Source of the DNA: Xanthocytophaga flava
GTDB taxonomy: Bacteria; Bacteroidota; Bacteroidia; Cytophagales; 172606-1
Length of the DNA stretch: 64,000 nt
Assembly: GCA_030068525.1 (NCBI GenBank)
Contig: JASJOS010000003.1
Location: 248,001 to 312,000, forward strand
Reading direction: 5' to 3'
The translations under genes were made by a program, and so were the position numbers. Of this stretch, positions 9,780 through 17,181 are shown piece after piece (position 1 is the first letter of the stretch; each line of letters opens with the position of its first letter). A model generated the notes under the pieces. The model was given only the letters and a program-made list of their open reading frames with translations. It had not been told where the DNA came from and did no database searches.

Positions 9780-9858
9780 ATTTTCAGATTTGTATTGTAA
9801 TAGTGTGTGACACAACACTGAAAGAGCAAAAGAAGAAGGTATAGATAGGAGGCTTGTA

Positions 9859-9900
9859 GTATCCTATCTGAGGATATAAAAATTTACTCAGATAGGATAC
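9859..9900. repeat. Perfect 14-bp inverted repeat inside the cluster
   Basis: GTATCCTATCTGAG (9859-9872) and its exact complement (9887-9900) flank a 14-nt AT-rich loop. It lies 8 nt after the stop of the binding-protein gene. On the minus strand no T-run follows, so it may be an mRNA-stabilising or processing hairpin or an operator rather than a full terminator. Confidence 0.7.
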
Positions 9901-9907
9901 TGAAATT

Positions 9908-11695
9908 TTATTTACCCATGACAATGGTCACACGGCGGTTTTTAGCTTTATTCTCAGGCGAGTTATTAGGTACAATAGGCTGAGTCTGCCCATGTGCAAA
10001 AACCTGTACACGACCCTGAGGGAAGTTATTAGGCGATTTTTGTTCCATCCACTGTTTTACAGCAAAGGCGCGTTCTTCAGACAGATTCATATTCTTACTA
10101 GGATCGCCAGTGTTATCTGTATGCCCATGAATTTCTACCCGAAGGTTATTAGCCACAACCAAATCATTAAACAATTCATTTAATGTTTTTTCAGTCTGAG
10201 GAGAGAAGGAGGCCTTTCCACTCTCAAACTCAATACTCCATGACTTCTCTGATACTTTCTCTTTAATATTTGCATCATTCGTGAATGCCACTGTTTCAGC
10301 AGCAGAAACATTGCTTCCAGCTTTAGCAATAACATCTTTCAGATAGCTTACTTCTATTACATCATCAGATTTAGGATAAGAAGGCATTAACTTTGGATAA
10401 AGTTTAGATGCTACCCCACCAAACAAATCATATACAATCTTCACCACATTGGTACTTCCCGAATTTAATCCGAATATTTCTGCATTATCACCCAGGTTAT
10501 GTACAGCAGATCCACCCAGGTCTACCACCAAACCCTGCTTATCTGCAGACTGTGTACCTTTATAATATTTTACCCAATACGCTTTATCGGCTTCATTATA
10601 TACTTTAGCAGATAGTTCCCCCGCTTTATCCAATGCCGCAGAGTAAGACTTTACCTGATCTCCACCTTCTGCAATCCCTTCGATCATTTTCTCTACTGTT
10701 GGACGGTTATCTTCCATATATTTCTTAATACCAATCAACACACACGGCATCTGGCTGCGGTATTCTTTAGTAGATACAATTGAAACCAGCCCACCTTTTT
10801 TCTCGGCAATGTTGACATCGCCAGGAGTCCAGGTTGCTACCCCATTGACAGATACACGTTTCTTCTCTCCGGTGCGTTTGCCATTTTGTACTACTTCACG
10901 ATCTTCTGAGTAGCCTGCAATATATTTTTCAGCGGCATCCAGGTAGTTATCGGCTGCCACAAAGTTCATAGCGTCCGGATCATAAGTAGTTTCATCCGGA
11001 TTGATACGAATGCCATTGTCCCCACACCATTTTACTACAATATTCCAGTCACCATCACGAAGTACAGCAGCCGTTAATCCGCCTTTAGCAGATTGAGGAT
11101 TATCTCTCCAGGAAGGAAGACCCATAAACTTGTCTTCACCCAGCGATTTTCCACAAGTATAGATTATCTGGGCACGGTAATCAGGACCTATCTTTTCCAG
11201 TTCAGGATTCACTCCGGACAAGAATGCTGCAGCTCCGTCTCCCATAATAGTTACAAAGTGTGCTCCTTCTGGAGTACTCGGATTGCTTTTATATTCATTG
11301 GCAAATTTGATCAACGACGCCTGCATTTGGGGAACATCATCCTGACGAGTAATTTTCAGGTTTACTCCTTTTTTAGCCATAATAGACCCTTCTGTGGTCT
11401 CAGAACCTCCATTTGCCAGAATAGCTCCCATCTGTGCATTCCATGCCCACATGAGCCAGCGTACTTGTGGTGAGTTTAGATTAGCAGGTTTTTCTCCGGG
11501 TAGAGACATTGCTTGCACAGTACTGGAGGCGTTTTTAGGAGCCGTTGGCAAATCAACTTTACCAACATCCTGAGAGGTTGTTAGTTGTTTTGTCATTACA
11601 TAGCCACTATCCATGATAAGCCATTTAAGGCCCCAAAGACCAGCCAGAATTAGGGCAACAATGGTAATTCTACCTAGAGGTGTTAAGCGTTTCAT
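9908..11695 (-). CDS. Membrane-anchored solute-binding protein with OmpA-like C-terminus
   Basis: This 595-residue protein has an N-terminal uncleaved TM anchor (about 9-27) and a periplasmic region of about 400 residues. That region resembles type 2 ABC solute-binding proteins (two lobes, GDGAAAFLSG, IIYTCGKSLGEDKFMGLPSW). The C-terminus (about 490-595) is an OmpA/MotB domain with VEIHGHTDNTGDPSKN, LSEERA and NRRVTIVMG, the peptidoglycan-binding signature. Similar proteins are annotated as phosphate-type substrate-binding/OmpA fusions. The ligand is not deducible. The anchor and OmpA domain together would tie the receptor to both inner membrane and cell wall. Its first 15 residues match those of the ASKHA protein upstream. 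Confidence 0.8.
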   Translation of the reverse strand: MKRLTPLGRITIVALILAGLWGLKWLIMDSGYVMTKQLTTSQDVGKVDLPTAPKNASSTVQAMSLPGEKPANLNSPQVRWLMWAWNAQMGAILANGGSETTEGSIMAKKGVNLKITRQDDVPQMQASLIKFANEYKSNPSTPEGAHFVTIMGDGAAAFLSGVNPELEKIGPDYRAQIIYTCGKSLGEDKFMGLPSWRDNPQSAKGGLTAAVLRDGDWNIVVKWCGDNGIRINPDETTYDPDAMNFVAADNYLDAAEKYIAGYSEDREVVQNGKRTGEKKRVSVNGVATWTPGDVNIAEKKGGLVSIVSTKEYRSQMPCVLIGIKKYMEDNRPTVEKMIEGIAEGGDQVKSYSAALDKAGELSAKVYNEADKAYWVKYYKGTQSADKQGLVVDLGGSAVHNLGDNAEIFGLNSGSTNVVKIVYDLFGGVASKLYPKLMPSYPKSDDVIEVSYLKDVIAKAGSNVSAAETVAFTNDANIKEKVSEKSWSIEFESGKASFSPQTEKTLNELFNDLVVANNLRVEIHGHTDNTGDPSKNMNLSEERAFAVKQWMEQKSPNNFPQGRVQVFAHGQTQPIVPNNSPENKAKNRRVTIVMGK

Positions 11696-11767
11696 CTTGT
11701 ATGAAAAGAGTTAAACAGTATAGATTATGTATAGGCAATAGATTTTTAAAATTCATCCGGTAAAAAA

Positions 11768-11804
11768 CCCCAAACTTTTCAAAAAGAATGTGAAAAATTT
11801 GGGG
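11768..11804 (-). terminator. Terminator or attenuator between ASKHA and binding-protein genes
   Basis: On the minus strand, CCCCAAA-containing arms of about 14 bp form a hairpin followed by TTTTTTA (complement of 11761-11767). It begins 26 nt after the ASKHA stop codon, so downstream genes need readthrough or their own promoter. Confidence 0.75.
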
Positions 11805-11829
11805 TGAGGTTGTCGTTTGTAATGATTTA

Positions 11830-12861
11830 TTATTTGGTATTTGATAAAAGGAAACCTATAGTAAAGTTAGCATCCCAGTCAAATACAAATTGCTTGCATT
11901 CAGTGGCATCCGCAATGGCTTTATAGATATTTACACCAGCTTTATCTTTAGCTTCGCTAGGATTATAATCGCCAGGAGCTTTCAATACGGTATATCTTTC
12001 TTTTCCATTTCGTACTTCTTTGGCCAGTTTAAAAGGAGCACCTCCAATAATAAAGCATGTTTTTCGGTATCCTTCTGGCACTTGTTTCGCTTTTGCGACT
12101 ATTTCATCATATACTTTCTGGTCATCAACGCCATTCTGAAAATATTTGGCACCATAGCTTTCCAGCGATTTAATTTTTCCGTTTTCTTTCCATGAGATTT
12201 TTGTATTGCCAGATCCGATATCTACTACAAAAGCTCTGTCTTCATATACTGGAGGCAGTACAGCCTGCAAACCCATAGTTCCTTCTTCTTCTGCTGTCAC
12301 TACATTCACATAATAATTCAGACTTTTCAATTCCTTTGTGATCTTTTGGGTTACCTCTGCTTTAGCAGCTCCGGAACTTACCACAAAGTGAATATCTTTA
12401 GGACTTACCCCATAATCCAACATTGTACCAATGTATTTCTTTAAGCCACTTCGTATATCTTCCTGAGAAGCCATATTCTCAGTAACTAAACTATTCCCAA
12501 ATTCAGCTTTCTCCAATTTCCAATTTTTGTCTGCATCTGCTTTCACAATAAAAGAATTAAATCCGCTTGCACCCATTTCTACGACACCTTTCAGCTTACC
12601 ATTGGTAGGAGCAGGAGGCTCATACGAAAACGAAGAAGCTCCAGAAGAAGCAGATGTTGCTTCAGTACTACCAGAAGATTCCGGCTCTTTTTCTGTTGCT
12701 GTTCCATCTGCAGGATTAGCATCAGAAGAAGTTTCTACCTGTTCTGTTTTTGTTCCACCTCCAATAATTCCTTTATTTTTTAATGCTATGTAGCCACCAG
12801 CAATAGCTGCAATGATGATAGCCACGATTGTAAATCTTCCAAAAGAAGTTAATTGAGCCAT
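11830..12861 (-). CDS. Membrane-anchored Ppx/GppA-like ASKHA protein
   Basis: This 343-residue protein has an N-terminal TM helix (about 10-27), then a Ser/Glu/Thr-rich linker (about 37-85) and an actin-like ATPase-fold domain. The motifs line up with exopolyphosphatase/GppA: phosphate-1 VVEMGASGFNSFIV (about 93-106, Glu where Ppx has Asp), AEEEGTMGLQAV (about 190-201) corresponding to the EEA motif, and phosphate-2 FVVDIGSGNTKISW (about 211-224). It probably binds a nucleotide or phosphate ligand. The Asp-to-Glu change may alter catalysis. If the anchor has the usual orientation, the domain would be periplasmic, which is unusual for this fold; the topology is not proven. The gene sits between the PspA/TelA-like and solute-binding genes. 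Confidence 0.7.
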   Translation of the reverse strand: MAQLTSFGRFTIVAIIIAAIAGGYIALKNKGIIGGGTKTEQVETSSDANPADGTATEKEPESSGSTEATSASSGASSFSYEPPAPTNGKLKGVVEMGASGFNSFIVKADADKNWKLEKAEFGNSLVTENMASQEDIRSGLKKYIGTMLDYGVSPKDIHFVVSSGAAKAEVTQKITKELKSLNYYVNVVTAEEEGTMGLQAVLPPVYEDRAFVVDIGSGNTKISWKENGKIKSLESYGAKYFQNGVDDQKVYDEIVAKAKQVPEGYRKTCFIIGGAPFKLAKEVRNGKERYTVLKAPGDYNPSEAKDKAGVNIYKAIADATECKQFVFDWDANFTIGFLLSNTK

Positions 12862-12925
12862 GTTAGGTTAAATTAGGTTTGCAATAGGATACTCAGAAAT
12901 ATAATAGTCTATTAATTTCTCTTTT

Positions 12926-12967
12926 AAAGAAAAGCCCTGCCCAAAACAAGACAGGGACGTTTTCTTT
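12926..12967 (-). terminator. Terminator after the two-TM coiled-coil gene
   Basis: Minus-strand arms AAAGAAAA and CCCTG pair with their complements with a small bulge, and the right arm ends in CTTTTCTTT. It starts 14 nt after the stop. Confidence 0.7.
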
Positions 12968-12980
12968 AAATTTCATTATC

Positions 12981-14000
12981 TTAATCAAATAATTTGTTAT
13001 ACTGATTGGTGTTATGAGGAGGACGGTTAACGGGTGCATCCAGATCAATATACTTGTTTGGATTGTTTCCTTCTGCAATAAGAACTTGCTTCTGGTCACC
13101 CAACAGGAAGGAAATACCTTCTTTTTCCCATTGATCCAACATTTCCAGACCTTTCTCTTCGTATACACCATTTTGTAAGTCGATAGATTCCATGAAGTTG
13201 GCAGAAAGTTCCATGAAACGTTCCATCTCCCCTACCTTACGGCTTACATCATCTGCAATAGCCTCCATTGCCTGATCAAACATTAATCGCTTATCTTTAT
13301 CTCCAGAGATAATGTTAAGAGCAGATTTCATGGCAGAGTGACTATTACGGATAGCTTCACGCTCTATTTTCTTTACCTGTACCTGATCTTCAATATCTTC
13401 TAACAGAATACCTGAGTTTTCAAACATCTTTGTTAAAACTCTGTACAGGATCTCCATCTTCTTATACAAATCCCCAAGCTTCATATTAGACTCCTGTAAA
13501 CGACCTGCTTTACGGGTTTTCAGAATCATCTGAGCTTGACTACCTTTCTGTTTAGCTTTATTTGCTAGTGCCAGACTATCATTCATGGTTCGCTCATTCT
13601 GAGTCATCAGGTCTTTCAGTTTCCGCATTTGTCCACGTAGACTCTGAATCTGACGATCCATTTTGCTCAGGTTTCCTCTCAGGCTATCAATATATGATTC
13701 CAGGATTCCAATAGGATCTATCTGAACAAACAAACCTGTAATAAACCGCATAATACTTTTGTATAGGTACCATACCAGTGTCCGGAATTTCGGATCAAAA
13801 AGAATATATAGTACTACCGCTAAACCTGCTAACAGGAAAATAGTATACAATGTATTCTCAAGCAGTACAGTGACATAAGGAAGTATTTTATATAACAGAT
13901 ATCCTCCTCCTCCGATTATGGCTGCCATGAATAACTTTCCGGTTGTACCTTCTGGTTTTTCCCAAAATGATTTGGGTTTCATTGAGTCTAATGAGTTCAT
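12981..14000 (-). CDS. Two-TM coiled-coil protein, PspA/TelA-like
   Basis: This 339-residue protein has two TM helices (about 24-45 and 50-68). A long cytoplasmic helical region (about 95-285) of charged heptads follows, including MDRQIQSLRGQMRKLKDL. The C-terminal tail is Asn/Pro-rich. This architecture suggests membrane-remodelling or stress coiled coils such as PspA/IM30 or TelA, but I see no diagnostic motif, so the family is inferred from shape only. It is the second gene of the six-gene cluster, 135 nt after the soluble coiled-coil gene and 119 nt before the ASKHA gene. It could scaffold the complex at the inner membrane. Confidence 0.6.
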   Translation of the reverse strand: MNSLDSMKPKSFWEKPEGTTGKLFMAAIIGGGGYLLYKILPYVTVLLENTLYTIFLLAGLAVVLYILFDPKFRTLVWYLYKSIMRFITGLFVQIDPIGILESYIDSLRGNLSKMDRQIQSLRGQMRKLKDLMTQNERTMNDSLALANKAKQKGSQAQMILKTRKAGRLQESNMKLGDLYKKMEILYRVLTKMFENSGILLEDIEDQVQVKKIEREAIRNSHSAMKSALNIISGDKDKRLMFDQAMEAIADDVSRKVGEMERFMELSANFMESIDLQNGVYEEKGLEMLDQWEKEGISFLLGDQKQVLIAEGNNPNKYIDLDAPVNRPPHNTNQYNKLFD

Positions 14001-14135
14001 CGTTGAATGTGCTATTTTTACTATTAATGGATAAAATCCTGTCAGGTAACCTTATATACAGATAAAACTTGTTATTATCCAACTATCATCTCCAGATTGA
14101 AGATAATCAGTACTTGAGATTATTCCATTACTTTA

Positions 14136-14807
14136 TCATTTCAGGAATCGCTCAATATTGGCAATATCATTCTGAATTTGTCCCATTACAGCCTCAAGAG
14201 TAACATAGAAGTTGTTTTTGGTAGTTTCAATTTTGGTAGCAGCTTCAGTTATTACACTCTGAGCTTTATTCATTTCTTCCTGATGAGCAGTAATCTCTTC
14301 TGTTAGCTTCTTTATCTGCTCTGCTTTCTGTTGAATAAGAGTTTGCAAACGCTCTGCTTCCTTTTGCTTTGCAGTTACATTTAAATCTACCTGTTGTACA
14401 ACAGCTTTATCAAAATTATCTTTTTCCCTCGATAATATTCCCTGATAAAATTTTGCACTATCTACCAGCTTTTCAACTGTTAATCCCATAGTCGCAGCGG
14501 TAGCATAGGCAGATTTATATCGTGTAGATTCATCAGGAATAATAGTAGCCAAAGTTTGTAATGAATTCTTAAACTCCAGAAAATCAAATCCTGGTTGATT
14601 ATTATCCTCCAATGCTTTCAGCAAAGAGTCAAAGATTCGCTGATCAACCCCTCCAGGTACTGCTGGTGTATTTTGTGGTATTGGTGGAGGTGTTTGATTA
14701 GACGTTGTTTTTTGTTGTGCGTCCTGAGGTTGCTGCTGAACAGACTGATTGTCTGTATTGGTTTCATCTACAATAAAAAGCGACTTAATATTCTTGAATA
14801 CACTCAT
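14136..14807 (-). CDS. Soluble coiled-coil protein, first gene of the envelope cluster
   Basis: This 223-residue protein has a Gln/Pro-rich disordered segment (about 18-50) and a helical domain (about 55-120). A continuous coiled coil (about 125-200) is rich in Glu, Lys and Gln. No signal peptide or TM helix is present, so it should be cytoplasmic. The family is not recognised. Position at the head of the cluster and a matching coiled-coil partner downstream suggest that the two proteins assemble together. Confidence 0.6.
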   Translation of the reverse strand: MSVFKNIKSLFIVDETNTDNQSVQQQPQDAQQKTTSNQTPPPIPQNTPAVPGGVDQRIFDSLLKALEDNNQPGFDFLEFKNSLQTLATIIPDESTRYKSAYATAATMGLTVEKLVDSAKFYQGILSREKDNFDKAVVQQVDLNVTAKQKEAERLQTLIQQKAEQIKKLTEEITAHQEEMNKAQSVITEAATKIETTKNNFYVTLEAVMGQIQNDIANIERFLK

Positions 14808-15118
14808 ACAATTTTTTTCGCGTTTAAAAGAATAACTCTGATTCTTTCGGAATCCACTTGGTAAATATAAAGAAATGCTATTGAATGCATTTACAACGTT
14901 TTTCTTAAATACCTGACATTAAGGTAAATATTCTTTATTTGAAAAACAAAGGTGGGGAAAGTTATGCTATTTATACTACAAATAAAGCATTTAGGCTTTG
15001 CCAATTTGTAAAATTTGTCTTATAGCAGATGTAAGTTCAGAGTTAATCAGGATAAAACAACCCTATAATCAGCCGAATGTAGGTGATTGCTTTTATGAAT
15101 AGTATTGACACAAAAAAT
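14808..15118. other. Intergenic region upstream of the envelope cluster
   Basis: This 311-bp AT-rich region must hold the cluster promoter. On the minus strand a TTTG (complement near 14949) and the box TATATTTA near 14866 are the nearest matches to Bacteroidota promoter elements. No ORF or RNA gene was seen. Confidence 0.4.
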
Positions 15119-15559
15119 CTACAGAGTTGTTTTAATTGATGTCGCGACAAAATTAGAGGTTCCTTTTGCAAGTAATTTATTCTGTTCATTAGTCAGTTGG
15201 CATTCTACATTAATCAATGTTTTTCCATTGCGTACCACTCTGGTCTTTGCATAAATGGTTTCTCCTTCTTTAGCATTATCCAGAAAATCGACAGTAAGAC
15301 TAACCGTTACATAAACAAATTCCTTTCCTAATGCATAGACTGTCATACCCATTACATCATCAATAATAGCAGAGGCGGCCCCACCATGCAATATTCCCAA
15401 AGGATTGGTCATATCTTTACGTACCACAAACGAAACTGTCATCTCACCTTCCTTTACTTCCACAAAAGTTCCATTAAGCCAGTTTCCTAAACTGGCAGAA
15501 GACTTTTCGATAGACTTTCCTATCTGAGACTGAAAGTATTTGAGGATAGAATCAGGCAT
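15119..15559 (-). CDS. PaaI-type hotdog thioesterase
   Basis: This 146-residue protein has the PaaI/HGG-motif pattern: GILHGGAASAIIDDVMGM (about 74-91), with the HGG turn and the acidic residue at the helix start. The second half has VTVSLTVDFLDNAKEGETIYAKTRVVRNGKTL, typical of the hotdog core. Such enzymes hydrolyse acyl- or aryl-CoA thioesters in the cytosol; the substrate is unknown. It is the last gene of a three-gene minus-strand run with the acetyltransferase and a membrane protein. Confidence 0.85.
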   Translation of the reverse strand: MPDSILKYFQSQIGKSIEKSSASLGNWLNGTFVEVKEGEMTVSFVVRKDMTNPLGILHGGAASAIIDDVMGMTVYALGKEFVYVTVSLTVDFLDNAKEGETIYAKTRVVRNGKTLINVECQLTNEQNKLLAKGTSNFVATSIKTTL

Positions 15560-15597
15560 AGAGTATTGATTAAAATCCGGAGTTTATATATTGGAAT

Positions 15598-16158
15598 TTA
15601 TTTACGTATATCCCACACAACAACAGACCAGGTTTCACCATTGGGAGCTGTATATTCATGAATGGATTCAAAACCCACTCTACGATGTGCATTCATAGAA
15701 CGTTGATTACGGGTAGCCACCTCTGTAATGCATAGTTCATAGCGATCTTTTAATTGTTCTTTCTGCCCCAGATAAAGCTGGTCAAAAAGTCCCTGCCCAC
15801 GATATTGTTCATCAATACAGATTTGTCCCATTACATAATAGTGGTAATCTGATAATACCTTATTCGAAAGATATATCTCAGACAACATGGCAAACATAGG
15901 CTCCAGCACAGGAATGGATTGTCTAAACTCTTTGAGCATAACCAAGGCATAGCCAACGATCTTTTCTCCATCTCTGGCTACAATCTGTGGTTCTGCCTGA
16001 TTCATCTGTTTTAGCAGATCAAATGTATGTTCTACCGTTACGAAGCCCTGACTTTCGATGGTCTGAGGAGAGTTATTCCGGGCAAGATTTTTATGTTGAA
16101 GCTTTAGTAATTGCTCAATTTCATCATCTGTGCTTAACGTGGTGATGATAACAGACAT
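15598..16158 (-). CDS. GNAT-family N-acetyltransferase
   Basis: This 186-residue protein has the GNAT core. Strand beta4 leads into the acetyl-CoA pyrophosphate loop ICIDEQYRGQGLFDQLY (about 113-129), where RGQGL is the Q/RxxGxG/A motif. The later NQRSMNAHRRVGFESIH segment (about 150-166) is also typical. The acceptor substrate is not predictable. It begins 29 nt after the upstream membrane-protein gene and lies 38 nt before the thioesterase, so co-transcription is likely. Confidence 0.85.
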   Translation of the reverse strand: MSVIITTLSTDDEIEQLLKLQHKNLARNNSPQTIESQGFVTVEHTFDLLKQMNQAEPQIVARDGEKIVGYALVMLKEFRQSIPVLEPMFAMLSEIYLSNKVLSDYHYYVMGQICIDEQYRGQGLFDQLYLGQKEQLKDRYELCITEVATRNQRSMNAHRRVGFESIHEYTAPNGETWSVVVWDIRK

Positions 16159-16187
16159 ACAGTTAACTGTGTATTAGTTTTGATGGT

Positions 16188-16709
16188 TTATTTTTCATCC
16201 TCTACCTCATCTTCTGGTTCTTTCTCAAGTTGCTTGGCATCAAATCGCCATTTGCCTCTTACATTGTATCTGTTATGCATCAACAGCCGGGTTCCATAAA
16301 TACCTGCCTGAACCAAGCCAGAACCAAAAAATGCAGCACCCAAAGGGAAGACCCATGCACCCTGAAAAATTCCCGCAAATAAAATCACTCCACCCACAGT
16401 AGCAGAAATCATCCCCAACGCAAACTTCAGACCTCTCCCATTCTCACTAACAACAGCCAGACTGTCTATGATTACAGCATGTCCATTAGTAAGGAAAGTA
16501 TTTTTGGTAATCTGGGTTATAACACCCGTTTCAAATAATGAGGAATTGTTCAATCGAAAAGTTATTCGATCTCCTACAAAAAAATATTTTTCCAATCGTT
16601 TGTTCTTGCGTTTAGTCAATACTAATGCATCCTGTGCATCTGCAATCTGAACAAATGCACATAAACAAAAAAGACAGAGTGTAATTATGTATCTGGGATG
16701 TAAAGGCAT
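16188..16709 (-). CDS. Membrane protein of unknown function with cleavable signal
   Basis: This 173-residue protein starts at MPLHPRYI (ATG at 16709). The upstream in-frame extension to 16778 lacks sense as a signal sequence. A signal peptide (about 5-23, ending AFVQIADA) precedes a small beta-rich region (about 35-90, FFVGDRITFRLNN). Two hydrophobic helices (about 93-135) and a very acidic tail (EKEPEDEVEDEK) follow. No family is recognised. It heads the run with the GNAT and thioesterase genes. Confidence 0.6.
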   Translation of the reverse strand: MPLHPRYIITLCLFCLCAFVQIADAQDALVLTKRKNKRLEKYFFVGDRITFRLNNSSLFETGVITQITKNTFLTNGHAVIIDSLAVVSENGRGLKFALGMISATVGGVILFAGIFQGAWVFPLGAAFFGSGLVQAGIYGTRLLMHNRYNVRGKWRFDAKQLEKEPEDEVEDEK

Positions 16710-16776
16710 AATTGTATAAGGAATAAAAATGTTCTCCAATAAGATTACGTTCTGCGGGAATTTTAATACTGTGCCC

Positions 16777-16811
16777 AATTATACAAATTTTCAGCATTGC
16801 TTTGTATAATT
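16777..16811. repeat. 11-bp inverted repeat upstream of the 16.7-kb gene
   Basis: AATTATACAAA (16777-16787) and its exact complement (16801-16811) are separated by 13 nt. It lies 68 bp upstream of the ATG at 16709 and could be an operator. The AT-rich composition weakens the case. Confidence 0.4.
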
Positions 16812-17181
16812 ATCTGTTTTTGCCTATTTAAAACTATCATACTTTACTCTTACATTCAAAAATCTGCTTTTCCCGGTTTGTGAGCCACTTGTCATAATTT
16901 ACAGGTATTCTATCGTGTAAATCCCTATTTTCGTCTTAAACAGAAATAATTTCTTACATACACATATAGCTTCGCATAGAAATTGTAGTAGATTAAAACC
17001 GGAAATATTTTTACTTTACGATAAAATTATATTTCACTAAGAATGAATTAGATAAAACAAAATACAACTCTTTTACAGGAAAATACGTTATTCTGATACA
17101 CTTATTGAGCGGGTAGTAAATATCAGGTTTTCTAAATCCTCTGTTTTTATTTTTTATTAATCATCTGTTATCTTATAGAGT
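16812..17181. other. Intergenic region upstream of prc
   Basis: About 370 bp of AT-rich sequence between divergent genes. I see no ORF or RNA gene. The prc promoter must lie here but no two-box match stands out. Confidence 0.4.
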
